A DNA stretch of 64,000 nt, from the NCBI RefSeq assembly GCF_001601825.1, contig NZ_LUJK01000010.1:16342-80341 (forward strand), written 5' to 3'. Shown piece after piece: positions 18,905 through 29,514 of the stretch. This DNA comes from Limnobacter sp. CACIAM 66H1 (GTDB lineage: Bacteria; Pseudomonadota; Gammaproteobacteria; Burkholderiales; Burkholderiaceae_B). Each line of letters opens with the position of its first letter. The stretch's first letter is position 1. The notes below the pieces were generated by a model, which had not been told where the DNA came from, did no database searches, and saw only the letters and a list, made by a program, of their open reading frames with translations. The position numbers and the translations under genes are program-made.

Positions 18905-21109
18905 ATGTCAAAACCCAGCGGTGTGACCACCCAAATCAACAAAAAGAATTTTGCCGATCTGTTTCACAACGAGGTCACGGCCTGGCTGGTTTTGGCCTTG
19001 TCGGTTGTCATCACGGCACTTGGCTGGTGGCTGTCCAGCGAAGCCATTGAGAAACGCGCCAATGATCGTTTTTCATTCGAGGTTCGAGATGCCCAAGAAC
19101 GTATCCAGGGCCGCATCCAACAGTATCAACAGTTGTTGCGTGGTGGCGTCGCGTTCTTTGATGCGCACACCATGGTCAATCGTGATCACTGGCGCGTGTA
19201 TGTGGCGTCGCTGAACTTGCAGCGTGAGCTGCCTGGAGTGCAAGGCTTTGCTTTTGCCGAACATGTGTCACCAGATGCTTTAGCGCAATACGAAAACCGC
19301 ATTCGTGCTGAGGGATTTCCAGATTATTCAGTCAGCCCTCCTGGTGAACGCGAGGTTTATTTTCCCATCACCCTGATCGAGCCGTTTGATGAACGCAATC
19401 AGCGGGCTTTTGGTTTTGACATGTTTTCCGAACCCATACGCCGCGAGGCCATGCAGCGTGCCATGGAGACGGGTCAAGCCACTGTATCGGGTTTGGTGCA
19501 GTTAAAGCAGGGTGATGGAAAAAGCCCGGCAGCGGGTTTCCTGATTTATCTGCCAGTGTATAAAACTGGCGTGGATTTGAACTCCGTGGATTCCCGCCGC
19601 CAGGCGATTCGAGGCTTTGTGTTCAGCCCCTTTTTTGCGTCTGATTTGATGCAAAACGTGTTAGGCAACGAAAAAATACCCCTTCACTTTGAATTGTACG
19701 ACAGCGAGAATATGGCGCCCGAATCGCTGATTTACGATTCTGCTGGGGGTGTTGAAAGTCCGGTCGAATCTCGTTTGTTCGGCCACTCGCATGCGGTGAC
19801 TGTGCCTGTGGAGCTGTCTGGACGAACCTGGACTGTCCATTTTGAAAGTACGCCTGATTTTGATCGGGACGTTCACAATTCCCTGCCGAATCTCATTCTG
19901 TTTGCCGGCGGTGCGATTGACGTGATGCTTTTTCTCACCATCTACTCCTTGGTGCAACAGCGCAGGCGGCAAAGTGCAAGCAAAGCGAAAAGCCAGTTTC
20001 TGGCCAACATGAGCCATGAAATCCGCACACCGCTGAATGCAATTCTCGGTTTCAACACCCTGCTCGGAGAGCAGCTGAAAGATACCCAATCCAAGGAATA
20101 TGTGACACAGATTCAGGAGGCTTCTGAGCAGTTGCTAGGGATGGTTGAAGATGTATTGAGCTTCTCCCAGATCGAAGCGGGCTCAATCCGGATCGAGAAC
20201 ATCGAATTTGATTTGCACGACAGAGTACGCAAAACCTTGCGCCTGTTCACCGCAAAAGCGCAACACAAGGGTGTCGCACTTGAGCTTGAAATTGACTCGA
20301 TGACGCCTTTGAGGGTGAAAAGTGACCCAGCGCGATACAGCCAGGTGTTGTCAAACCTGCTAGACAATGCAATCAAGTTTTCTGACCGTGGTGTCGTGCG
20401 CGTCAAAGTTCAGGTCGACCGGCTGGACACACAAGAAGCCGTGATTCGAACAGAAATTCACGATCAGGGCATTGGCTTTGATATCAAGGAGTTTGAGCGC
20501 CTGACCCGCCCCTTTGAGCAGGCAGACAACACTGCGACCCGTCGCTTCGGCGGCAGCGGTTTGGGTCTGGCGATTTGCAAGCGGTTGACCGAGTTAATGG
20601 GTGGTGAGTTGTTCGTGACCTCTGTGCCACAGGTGGGCAGCACATTCGGTTTCACCTTGCGGGTTCAAACTGTATTTGCCCATGCTGATGCTGCCACCGC
20701 AGGGTTGTCCTCCGAGGCCGTGTCGCTTCAGGGTAAAAAGATCCTGGTGGTAGAAGACAACAAGCTGAACCAACACGTCATCAAAGCCCTGCTGTCGAAA
20801 ATGCAGGCCGATGTACTGCTGGTTGACAATGGGCAAATGGCTGTTGATGCAGTGCTGGTCGATTCATCGATTGACCTTGTTTTGATGGATATTCACATGC
20901 CCGTAATGAACGGAATTGACGCTGCCGTCGCAATACGCCAGTTGCCTGGTCCGGCCAGTCGTTTGCCGATAGTAGCCCTGACTGCAGGAGCCCTGCCTGA
21001 AGATGAACAGGCCTGTATGGAAGCCGGCATGAACGAATTTTTAAGCAAACCAGTGGACGTGCCCAAGTTGCGGCAGGTGTTGGCTCGACAATTATCAGCT
21101 GCGCACTGA
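18905..21109 (+). CDS. CHASE-domain hybrid sensor histidine kinase with C-terminal receiver
   Basis: CHASE-like periplasmic region (GVQGFAFAEHV..EGFPDYSV..YFPITLIEPFDERNQRAFGFDM), HisKA (FLANMSHEIRTPLNAILGF), HATPase (GSGLGLAICKRL), REC (ILVVEDN..DLVLMDIHMPVMNG). Confidence 0.94.
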   Translation: MSKPSGVTTQINKKNFADLFHNEVTAWLVLALSVVITALGWWLSSEAIEKRANDRFSFEVRDAQERIQGRIQQYQQLLRGGVAFFDAHTMVNRDHWRVYVASLNLQRELPGVQGFAFAEHVSPDALAQYENRIRAEGFPDYSVSPPGEREVYFPITLIEPFDERNQRAFGFDMFSEPIRREAMQRAMETGQATVSGLVQLKQGDGKSPAAGFLIYLPVYKTGVDLNSVDSRRQAIRGFVFSPFFASDLMQNVLGNEKIPLHFELYDSENMAPESLIYDSAGGVESPVESRLFGHSHAVTVPVELSGRTWTVHFESTPDFDRDVHNSLPNLILFAGGAIDVMLFLTIYSLVQQRRRQSASKAKSQFLANMSHEIRTPLNAILGFNTLLGEQLKDTQSKEYVTQIQEASEQLLGMVEDVLSFSQIEAGSIRIENIEFDLHDRVRKTLRLFTAKAQHKGVALELEIDSMTPLRVKSDPARYSQVLSNLLDNAIKFSDRGVVRVKVQVDRLDTQEAVIRTEIHDQGIGFDIKEFERLTRPFEQADNTATRRFGGSGLGLAICKRLTELMGGELFVTSVPQVGSTFGFTLRVQTVFAHADAATAGLSSEAVSLQGKKILVVEDNKLNQHVIKALLSKMQADVLLVDNGQMAVDAVLVDSSIDLVLMDIHMPVMNGIDAAVAIRQLPGPASRLPIVALTAGALPEDEQACMEAGMNEFLSKPVDVPKLRQVLARQLSAAH

Positions 21110-21517
21110 AAACACAAACATGCCGACCAGCATGGCCGCAATAAAAATCAGGCCATCCGTGGCCAAACTGGCTGCAGCGACCACTGCGGGACCCGGACAA
21201 AAACCGCCAACACCCCAACCGGCACCGAACAGCACAGCACCAAGCAACAGGTTTTTGTCGATGCGGGTGTTGGTGGGCAAATTCATCGGCAGGCCCATCA
21301 GGCTGTTTTTCAATCGCTTCGCCAACAAAAACCCAGGCAACCCGAGGGCAATTGCTCCGCCCATGACAAACATCAGCGAGGGGTCCCAAGGCATGGATAA
21401 ATCAAGAAATCCGATCACCTTGGCCGGGTTGGCCATGCCCGAGATGATCAAGCCCCAACCAAACACCAACCCTGCCAAACCACTGGCCAATGCAAAACCA
21501 ATCTTGTTGTTCTTCAC
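21095..21517 (-). CDS. YeeE/YedE family (DUF6691) membrane protein
   Basis: ASGLAGLVFGWGLIISGMANPAKVIGFLD..GAGWGVGGFCPGPAVVA. Confidence 0.85.
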   Translation of the reverse strand: MKNNKIGFALASGLAGLVFGWGLIISGMANPAKVIGFLDLSMPWDPSLMFVMGGAIALGLPGFLLAKRLKNSLMGLPMNLPTNTRIDKNLLLGAVLFGAGWGVGGFCPGPAVVAAASLATDGLIFIAAMLVGMFVFSVRS

Positions 21518-21529
21518 GATGTTTGCTCC

Positions 21530-21994
21530 TCAAACTGCATGCATGATCACCGAGGCCACCACGAAACCTGTGACCATGAAAACACCCGTGGCCGCCAATG
21601 ACCTCAATGACAGCCTCGAGAGGCCGCAGACACCATGTCCACTGGTGCAGCCCGAGCCCAGCCTTGTGCCATAGCCCACCAAAAGGCCCGCAACAATCAA
21701 GGCCACTGTGCCGCGTGGGCTTTCAAATTCGAAGCTGCCCACGACTGCTTGGTAAAGCCAGGGTGCAGCGGCCATGCCCAGCACGAAGGTAAGCCGCCAC
21801 AGCGTTTCACCATGTTGCGGTTTTAGCAAACCACCCACAATGCCGCTGATGCCAGCCACTCGGCCAGTCAACAGGATCAGCATGACTGCTGACAGGCCAA
21901 TCAATAACCCGCCAAGCAAAGCTGGATAAGGTGCAAAGGCTTCCCAATTGACAGTCAACATGAGGTACTCGTTTAAATATGATTGGACGCTCAT
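21530..21994 (-). CDS. YeeE/YedE family membrane protein
   Basis: LLIGLSAVMLILLTGRVAGISGIVGGLL..GYGTRLGSGCTSGHGVCGLSRLSLRSLAAT. Confidence 0.88.
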   Translation of the reverse strand: MSVQSYLNEYLMLTVNWEAFAPYPALLGGLLIGLSAVMLILLTGRVAGISGIVGGLLKPQHGETLWRLTFVLGMAAAPWLYQAVVGSFEFESPRGTVALIVAGLLVGYGTRLGSGCTSGHGVCGLSRLSLRSLAATGVFMVTGFVVASVIMHAV

Positions 21995-22039
21995 ATTAGC
22001 ATGGCCAAAAAATAATCACCAGATTGAGTGTGAGTTACA

Positions 22040-23167
22040 ATGCGGCGTCTGTCTTGCAGCTCACACAACGCCATGCCCTGTTCGGAATCCACTTCCAAAG
22101 CCCAATTGACTGAGGCCAGCCCTGCACCTTCGGTTGCCGTGATTGGCGCCGGCATTGCAGGCAGCAGTGTGGCCCTTGCGCTTTGCAAGCTGGGTGTGCA
22201 GGTGCATCTGTATGACTGCGCAAGCGGGCCCGCAGCGGGTGCCTCTGGCAACTGGGTGGGTGCATTTCACCCCCACATCACCCGTGGTGATTCGCCTTTG
22301 TCGCAATTGACGCGTTTGGGGTTTGAGCACACTGTTCAGGCACTCAAAAATTTGACCGAACAAGGTTTGCTGGCAAAGGGTGCTGATTGGGACACGCCAG
22401 GACACCTGCAAACCCTACCCCCCGAGGAAGCGGACCGCGCGCGGGAAACCCTGGCCCTGTTGAATTTCCCACAAACATTGGTGCAGTGGGCGCAGCCCAA
22501 CTCGCTTTTGCCCACCCCCCTGGGCGGTCTGTTTTTCCCGCAAGGTGGCTGGGTGAAACCAGCGCGTTGGGTAGAGGCCAATCTGCAGGCCTGTGGTGAT
22601 CTGCTTTGTACCCATTACAACAGCACAATTAATGACATCGGCCCGTTGCGGGAACAGTACTCGGCAGTGGTCGTTTGTGTGGCCGAAAACGCACTGGAAT
22701 TGGTACCGATCCCTGGTGCCCGCGCCAATGCCGTGAAAGGCCAAATCAGCAAACTTCGGTGTGCAGTAAAACCCGGTGTCGTGTTGTCGGGTGAAAGTTA
22801 CGCGATTGCTCCAGCAGCAGAAGACTGGTTGGTGTTGGGGGCCACTTACGAGCGACCCGTATTGCACCTGAACCCCACTGCAGAAGCCGATGAGTTGAAC
22901 ATTGCCCGGTTCAAGGCAGCATTTCCTGATTTACCTCTTGGAGAGTGGCTTGATCACCGTTGCGCCGTGCGATCTGTTTGGCATGATCGCTTGCCCGCCA
23001 TCGGCCCGGTACCGAATATGCCAGGGGTGTACATGAGCACTGGCTTTGGGTCGCGTGGATTGCTGTGGGCGGCTTTGGGCGGGTGTGTGGTGGCTGACTA
23101 CTTCAAGGGCAGCCCAATCGAGTCGAAACTCTTGAAAAAAATTACGCCCCGCGCTGCGAAGGCGTAA
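22040..23167 (+). CDS. FAD-dependent oxidoreductase resembling the C-terminal (MnmC2) domain of MnmC
   Basis: VAVIGAGIAGSSVALALCKLGVQVHLYD Rossmann motif; PAAGASGNWVGAFHPHITRGDSPLSQLTRLGF and GFGSRGLLWAALGG resemble MnmC2. Confidence 0.75.
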   Translation: MRRLSCSSHNAMPCSESTSKAQLTEASPAPSVAVIGAGIAGSSVALALCKLGVQVHLYDCASGPAAGASGNWVGAFHPHITRGDSPLSQLTRLGFEHTVQALKNLTEQGLLAKGADWDTPGHLQTLPPEEADRARETLALLNFPQTLVQWAQPNSLLPTPLGGLFFPQGGWVKPARWVEANLQACGDLLCTHYNSTINDIGPLREQYSAVVVCVAENALELVPIPGARANAVKGQISKLRCAVKPGVVLSGESYAIAPAAEDWLVLGATYERPVLHLNPTAEADELNIARFKAAFPDLPLGEWLDHRCAVRSVWHDRLPAIGPVPNMPGVYMSTGFGSRGLLWAALGGCVVADYFKGSPIESKLLKKITPRAAKA

Positions 23168-23179
23168 TTCCGATTCGAA

Positions 23180-25753
23180 TCAAGACGCTTCTTTGGCGGT
23201 TTTGGTTTTGGCTGTGGCTTTTGCCGCTGGCTTGGCGGCGGTTTTGCTTTTGCTTGCGCCTGGCTTTTTCTCGGCCTTCGCCTCAAATTCAAAACCAATC
23301 GCACCATCGGGCTTCTTGACCAGAAAGGCCTTGAATGCGCGGCGGGTTTTCGACGAGACAAACCGTGTCAGCAAATCAGTTTTACCGTCGAGCAACAACT
23401 TTTCCATTTGTTCGCGATCAATGGGTTGTTGCAGGATCACCTTGCCTGAGCGGAAGTCACAGCTTTTGCTCGGCCCGACTGATTTTTCGCACACATAACT
23501 GGTGGCCTGTTCATACACATTGGATGCACATTTGGGGCAAGGCCCCAGCCGGGTTTCGCCCGAGAAGTCGACGGGTTCGCCATTGTCATCGTCTTTGGCC
23601 TGACCAAAATCGAACTCCAGTTTGTGCTCATCCGTCAGCTTGAGCACGGCAGCAAATGGCCGCCCCATCTTGCTGCGGAAACCATCGAGCATTGGCAACT
23701 CACGGTCTTGCAACAGCTTTTCAACTTCAGCCACCTCAAATTGACGACCGCCCGGTACCTTGGAAATCGAGAAATCACATTTTGTGCATGCGAAACGGCG
23801 GTAGTTTTCTTTCACCACGCTGCCACAGTTCGGGCACGGCGTCACGAGTGTGGCGTAATCGCCAGGAATGGTCTCTTCTGTGTAGTTTTTCGCACGATCA
23901 ACAATGTTCTGCGTGATCTTCGCGATTTCCTGCATGAATTGTTCGCGTGAGAGCTCACCCTTCTCCATCAAGGAAAGTTTGTATTCCCACTCGCCAGTCA
24001 ACTCCGGCATGGTCAGTTCTTCAACATCCAGACCGCGCAGCAGGGTCAGCAGCTGAAATGCCTTGGCGGTGGGCACCAATGCGCGTTCTTCACGCACCAG
24101 GTATTTTTCGTTGATCAAACCTTCAATCGTCGCCGCACGCGTGGCTGGTGTACCCAAGCCTTTCGTACCCATGGCATCGCGCAGTTCATCGTCATCGACC
24201 AATTTGCCGGCACCTTCCATGGCGGAAAGCAAAGTGGCTTCACTGTAGCGTGCGGGTGGTTTTGTGCTCAGAGTGTGTACATCGATTTCATCGGTGCTTA
24301 CCTTTTCACCGGCATCCACGGCGACAAGGCTGTCATCGCCGGCAACCGCGGCTGCGCGACCGTAGATGGCCAGCCAGCCCGGTTTCACCAGCACCTTTCC
24401 TTCGGTTTTGAAGGGATGGCCCTCAACAGTGGTAATGCGTGTGGTGACGTTGAACTCGGCGGGCGGGAAAAACACTGCCAGAAAACGTTTCACAACCAGG
24501 TCGTACAACTTGGCTTCAGGTTCGCTCAGGTTTTTCGGCACTTGCAAGGTAGGAATGATCGCAAAGTGGTCTGAAATCTTGCTGTTGTCGAACACCCGTT
24601 TGTTGGGTTTGACCCAGTTGTTTTTCAGAATTTGTTCGCAGAATGGGCCATATGCCCCTGCAATATGACCTGAATCCAGACCTACAAAGCTTTTCAACGT
24701 TTGGTTCACTGTGCCCATGTAATCTTCGGGCAACGCTTTTGAATCCGTACGCGGGTAAGTGAGGACCTTGTGTTTTTCATACAGCGCTTGGGCCAGGCCC
24801 AGGGTGTTCTTCGCCGAAAAGCCAAAACGGCTGTTGGCTTCACGTTGAAGGCTGGTCAAATCAAACAACTGGGGCGCAATTTGTGTGGTGGGTTTGCTTT
24901 CCTCTTCCACCGTACCTTGTTTGCCATCACAGGCGGCCACAATGGCCTTGGCCTTCGCTTCATCCCACAGTCGGTCTGCGCGTTGCTCGGGGTCTTCCGC
25001 TTTTTTGAAGTCGCGGTCAAACCACTTGCCTTCATAGGCACCGGCTTTCGCACCAAAGCTGGCGCGAATCTCGAAGTATGTGCGTGGTACAAACTTGCGG
25101 ATTTTTTCTTCGCGTTCCACAACAATGGCCAGTGTGGGCGTTTGAACACGACCCACAGTGGTCAGGTAAAAGCCGCCTTCCTTGCTGTTGAAGGCGGTCA
25201 TCGCGCGCGTGCCATTGATACCCACCAACCAGTCGGCTTCTGAGCGGCAACGCGCGGCATCCGCCAGTGGCATCATTTCAGCATCGCTGCGCAAGTTTGA
25301 GAACGCCTGGCGAATGGCGGCGGGTGTCATGGATTGCAGCCACAGGCGTTCCACTGGTTTGTTGCATTTCGCGTATTGCGCAATCAAGCGGAAAATCAGT
25401 TCACCTTCCCGTCCAGCGTCACAGGCGTTAATCAAACCGACCACATCCTTGCGTTTGATCAGCTTGTTCAATACTTTCAGTCGCGACTCTGTTTTCGCAA
25501 TCGGGTTCAGGTCGAAGTGAGTTGGCAACACCGGCAAATTGGCAAAACTCCATTTGCCACGCTTCACCTCAAATTCATCAGGCGCCTTGATCTCCACCAA
25601 ATGACCTACGGCCGATGACAGCACATACTCGTCGCTTTCAAAGTAATCGTCGTGTTTGGTGAAACCCCCCAGAGAGCGCGCAATGTCGGCGGCCACAGAG
25701 GGTTTTTCCGCGATGATCAGTTTTTTGGGGTTTTCGCTACTCAATTGGTCCAA
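23180..25753 (-). CDS. topB: DNA topoisomerase III
   Basis: 857 aa. KLIIAEKPSVAADIARSLGG, TYPRTDSKALPED, GLGTPATRAATIEGLI, C-terminal zinc-finger-like repeats and Lys/Ala-rich tail. Confidence 0.93.
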   Translation of the reverse strand: MDQLSSENPKKLIIAEKPSVAADIARSLGGFTKHDDYFESDEYVLSSAVGHLVEIKAPDEFEVKRGKWSFANLPVLPTHFDLNPIAKTESRLKVLNKLIKRKDVVGLINACDAGREGELIFRLIAQYAKCNKPVERLWLQSMTPAAIRQAFSNLRSDAEMMPLADAARCRSEADWLVGINGTRAMTAFNSKEGGFYLTTVGRVQTPTLAIVVEREEKIRKFVPRTYFEIRASFGAKAGAYEGKWFDRDFKKAEDPEQRADRLWDEAKAKAIVAACDGKQGTVEEESKPTTQIAPQLFDLTSLQREANSRFGFSAKNTLGLAQALYEKHKVLTYPRTDSKALPEDYMGTVNQTLKSFVGLDSGHIAGAYGPFCEQILKNNWVKPNKRVFDNSKISDHFAIIPTLQVPKNLSEPEAKLYDLVVKRFLAVFFPPAEFNVTTRITTVEGHPFKTEGKVLVKPGWLAIYGRAAAVAGDDSLVAVDAGEKVSTDEIDVHTLSTKPPARYSEATLLSAMEGAGKLVDDDELRDAMGTKGLGTPATRAATIEGLINEKYLVREERALVPTAKAFQLLTLLRGLDVEELTMPELTGEWEYKLSLMEKGELSREQFMQEIAKITQNIVDRAKNYTEETIPGDYATLVTPCPNCGSVVKENYRRFACTKCDFSISKVPGGRQFEVAEVEKLLQDRELPMLDGFRSKMGRPFAAVLKLTDEHKLEFDFGQAKDDDNGEPVDFSGETRLGPCPKCASNVYEQATSYVCEKSVGPSKSCDFRSGKVILQQPIDREQMEKLLLDGKTDLLTRFVSSKTRRAFKAFLVKKPDGAIGFEFEAKAEKKPGASKSKTAAKPAAKATAKTKTAKEAS

Positions 25754-25865
25754 CTCGTCGGTGTGTGTAATTTCAAGGCCTTGTGCGCCGAAGTGTAAGT
25801 GTCAGGGCTTCAACAAATCAAGGCTTTCTCTAGAATCTTGTTCTCCGTTGTTGAAATCGCCTTTT

Positions 25866-26954
25866 TTAAAATACACCATTTGCACGCACCCAGCGGTTCC
25901 CGCTTTCACCCAGCACCAGCCCCAGCAACTCCAGTTCAGTGAGCACGGCGAGTGTGTCTTCCGAGCCCAAACCCAATTGTTGGGCCAATGTGTCGGTGTG
26001 CACCGGGTCATGCCCAAGGCATTGCAACACTCGGCCCAACTCCTCATCCTGTAAGGCACCAGTGTCCATGGTGCAGGTCATTTCGGTGTGGCAATCGCTG
26101 TCATCTTCTTGCAACACGCAGGCATGTTTGAACTCTGGCAGGCAGGCTTGCGCCTCTTCCATCAACTCTTGGGCTGTTTCGGTCAGTAAAGCCCCTTTCT
26201 TGATCATGTCATGACAGCCTTTGCTTTGGCTGCTGTGAATGGAACCTGGAATGGCACCCACTGGCCGCCCCAGTTCACTGGCGACTCTTGCTGTGATCAG
26301 GGAACCTGAACGCATGGCTGCTTCGACGACCAGCAGTGCATCGGCCAAGCCGGCAATGATGCGGTTTCGACGGGGGAAGAATCCAGCTTGAGGCGCAGTA
26401 CCGGGTGGGTATTCCGACAGCACCAAACCGCCCTGCTCAATAATTTGCCGTTTAAGGGCGGCGTGGTGCTTGGGGTATACTTCGTCCGGCCCGCAACCCA
26501 GCACGGCGATGGTGCCCCCTTGAGCTTGAAGCGCCCCTGCGTGCGCCGCACCGTCAATGCCTTCGGCCAGGCCGCTTACAACAACCCATCGGGCTTGCGC
26601 AAACGCCTTGCCAAAGCCCTGTGCATTGCCTAAACCGGTGCGCGTGGCGCTCCTGCTGCCTACAATCGCAATGCTTCGGGTTGTCAGCAAATCCAGGCGG
26701 CCATCACCGAACAGGATCAGGGGTGGGTCTTTCAGTGCAAGCAAACCCTGTGGGTAAGCAGGGCTGTGAATCCCTACCCAAAACCGTTTGTCGCTTTGCA
26801 ACAACCATGCGCTGGCCAGTGCATGCCAAAGCCGAACTGCTTCGCAGGGGGCGGGTAAACCGCAGCGGGGGCCTTGTTGCGCCAATTCGTAGCGTGCACG
26901 CGCTTTGATCGTGGTGTTGTATGCCAGGTTCATGGCGATGAGCAGCTCACTCAT
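25866..26954 (-). CDS. dprA: DNA-processing protein DprA
   Basis: AIVGSRSATRTGLGNAQGFGKAFAQARWVVVSGLAEGIDGAAHAGAL, FFPRRNRIIAGLADALLVVEA. Confidence 0.93.
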   Translation of the reverse strand: MSELLIAMNLAYNTTIKARARYELAQQGPRCGLPAPCEAVRLWHALASAWLLQSDKRFWVGIHSPAYPQGLLALKDPPLILFGDGRLDLLTTRSIAIVGSRSATRTGLGNAQGFGKAFAQARWVVVSGLAEGIDGAAHAGALQAQGGTIAVLGCGPDEVYPKHHAALKRQIIEQGGLVLSEYPPGTAPQAGFFPRRNRIIAGLADALLVVEAAMRSGSLITARVASELGRPVGAIPGSIHSSQSKGCHDMIKKGALLTETAQELMEEAQACLPEFKHACVLQEDDSDCHTEMTCTMDTGALQDEELGRVLQCLGHDPVHTDTLAQQLGLGSEDTLAVLTELELLGLVLGESGNRWVRANGVF

Positions 26955-27050
26955 GCAAGAAGCCAGACAACAAGTAATGGAATTTGCGAACTATTTTTGC
27001 CACAGAAGGTATATCCTTTTAAGTGTTGACTGTGAAGGTTTTTTGAAAGC

Positions 27051-27560
27051 ATGGCTTTACTCCCAATTTTGCGTTATCCGGATCCGCGCTTGAAAACGGT
27101 TGCCACCCCCGTCACCCGGTTTGATGACGCGCTTGTCAAGCTGACCCAAGACATGGCAGAAACCATGTACGACGCGCCTGGCGTGGGTTTGGCCGCAACG
27201 CAGGTGAATGTGCACAAGCGAATCATCGTGATCGATGTCACTGATGACAAATCAGGCCTGACCGTATTCATCAACCCCGAAATCATCGATGCCAGCAAAG
27301 AATGCAAGGTCTACGAAGAAGGTTGCCTGTCCGTGCCCGGCATTTACGAGAAGGTGGAGCGCCCCGACACCGTGAAGGTCCGCGCTCAGAATGTGAAAGG
27401 CGAATGGTTTGAGATTGACTGCGACGAACTGCTTGCCGTGTGCATTCAGCATGAAATTGATCACCTGAACGGCAAGGTGTTTGTCGAATACCTTTCGCAG
27501 CTGAAGCAAACCCGCATCAAAACCAAGATGAAGAAGCAAGAAAAGCTTCAAACCGCTTGA
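27051..27560 (+). CDS. def: Peptide deformylase
   Basis: [36 protein letters not shown]. Confidence 0.97.
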   Translation: MALLPILRYPDPRLKTVATPVTRFDDALVKLTQDMAETMYDAPGVGLAATQVNVHKRIIVIDVTDDKSGLTVFINPEIIDASKECKVYEEGCLSVPGIYEKVERPDTVKVRAQNVKGEWFEIDCDELLAVCIQHEIDHLNGKVFVEYLSQLKQTRIKTKMKKQEKLQTA

Positions 27561-27574
27561 TTGCCCAACCCCCC

Positions 27575-28559
27575 ATGAATCGAACCCTGAATGTGGGTTT
27601 CGCAGGCACGCCCGAGTTTGCTCGGGTGGCGCTTGAGAAACTGATTGCGGCCGGTTATCCCGTGCATCTGGTGTTGACCCAGCCTGATCGCCCTGCCGGC
27701 CGCGGCATGAAACTGCAGGCATCCCCTGTCAAACAACTGGCGCAGCAACATGGCATTCCTGTTTTGCAACCCGTTAGCCTGAAAAAAAGGCGACGAAGCC
27801 CAACAGGCCTTGCTGGCCTTGAAAACTGCGGTGCATGGCCAGCCTCTGGATGTGTTGATTGTGGCTGCGTACGGCCTGATACTGCCGCAAACCGTGCTGG
27901 ATGCGCCCCGTTTGGGTTGCTTGAACATTCATGGCAGTCTGTTGCCGCGCTGGCGTGGCGCCGCACCCATTCAGCGCTGTATCGAGGCAGGTGATGCTGA
28001 AACCGGCGTGTGCATCATGCAGATGGAGGCAGGGTTGGACACCGGCCCGGTGCGCCTGTGGCGAGCCTTGCAGATTGAACACACCGACACTGCGTCTACC
28101 TTGCACGACAAACTGGCCACACTGGGCGGTGATTTGTTGGTGGAGGCTCTGGATTCCCTTCAAGTGGCAACACTGCCCCTGGTTCCACAACCTGATGTCG
28201 GAGTGACCTACGCCGAGAAAATCACAAAAGCGGAGGGCGTGATCAACTGGCACTGCAGCGCTGTGGAACTTCAGCGTACACTGCGTGCCTTCGATCCTTT
28301 TCCCGGTGCGAACACGGTGTGGGGCGGTGAAGCCCTGAAGTGTTTTGATCCCGAAACGGTCGCCTTGGCTGGCTTGATGGGTAACCCGGGTGAAGTGTTG
28401 TCCGTTGGTTCAGCTGGCATTGAAGTGCAATGCGGGCAGGGTGTGTTGCGTATTCGAACCCTTCAGAAGGCCGGCAGTAAACGTCAGCCTGCGCAGCAGG
28501 TGGCACAGGCTTTGGGTTTGCAGGCCGGAAACCAATTGGGCGCATTGGTCTCCAATTAG
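27575..28559 (+). CDS. fmt: Methionyl-tRNA formyltransferase, reading frame broken by an apparent +1 indel in an A7 tract
   Basis: 5' part: [62 protein letters not shown]. 3' part in another frame: [61 protein letters not shown]. The frames join at 27782-27788 (AAAAAAA). Confidence 0.9.
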
Positions 28560-28656
28560 GCGAAGGGACTCGCGCGAATCTTGAAATTTCGCAAAAAAAC
28601 CCTACTTTCGAGTTGTCGAATCAACGGGCCGCAGATCGGCCAAGGTGAGTAAGATC

Positions 28657-29514
28657 ATGTTTAACTGGATGAAAACATTCATGTTGATGGCGGCCATTAC
28701 CGCCCTGTTCGTGGTGCTGGGCGGCATGATGGGAGGCCGTGGCGGCATGTTGTTGGCCTTGGGTTTTGCACTGGCGATGAACTTCGGAGCCTATTGGTTT
28801 TCCGACAAAATGGTTTTGCGCATGTACAAAGCCAAGGAAGTGGATGCCAGCAATGCGCCAGAGTTTTACAATATGGTGGCTGAACTTGCACAGCGCGCAG
28901 ACATGCCGATGCCGCGCGTTTACCTGATCAACGACAGCGCCCCCAATGCATTTGCGACCGGGCGCAATCCTGAAAATGCCGCTGTGGCAGCGACCACCGG
29001 AATTTTGCAGGTACTGTCTGCTCGAGAACTGCGCGGTGTCATGGCGCATGAATTGGCGCACGTGAAGCACCGGGACATCCTGATTTCCACAATTTCGGCC
29101 ACCATGGCAGGTGCCATCTCGGCCCTGGCCAACTTTGCCCTGTTTTTTGGCGGGCGTGACGAGAATGGTCAGCCCATGAACCCGATTGCCAGCATTGCCC
29201 TGGCCATTCTCGCGCCATTGGCTGCGTCGCTGATTCAAATGTCAATCTCGCGCGCCCGTGAATATGAGGCAGACCGCGGAGGCGCAGAAATTTGCGGCGA
29301 CCCGGCAGCCTTGGCCAGCGCACTGGACAAAATTCAACGGTATGCCAAGGGCATTCCGTTCCGCACCACCGAAGCGCATCCGGAAACCGCTCAAATGATG
29401 ATCATGAACCCACTGTCCGGCCAAGGTATTGCCGGCCTGTTTTCTACTCACCCACCCACTGAAGAACGAATCGCCCGCTTGATGGAAATGGCCCGCACTG
29501 GCGGTCCACGTTGA
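28657..29514 (+). CDS. htpX: M48 family zinc metalloprotease HtpX
   Basis: [29 protein letters not shown] (HExxH), N-terminal TM helices, [14 protein letters not shown]. Confidence 0.95.
   Translation: MFNWMKTFMLMAAITALFVVLGGMMGGRGGMLLALGFALAMNFGAYWFSDKMVLRMYKAKEVDASNAPEFYNMVAELAQRADMPMPRVYLINDSAPNAFATGRNPENAAVAATTGILQVLSARELRGVMAHELAHVKHRDILISTISATMAGAISALANFALFFGGRDENGQPMNPIASIALAILAPLAASLIQMSISRAREYEADRGGAEICGDPAALASALDKIQRYAKGIPFRTTEAHPETAQMMIMNPLSGQGIAGLFSTHPPTEERIARLMEMARTGGPR

Noticed and set aside
27780-27790. dnaX-like programmed -1 frameshift in fmt (A-rich heptamer)
   Set aside because: A -1 shift would enter the wrong frame; a net +1 (one fewer A) is needed. No downstream pseudoknot or conservation evidence was available.
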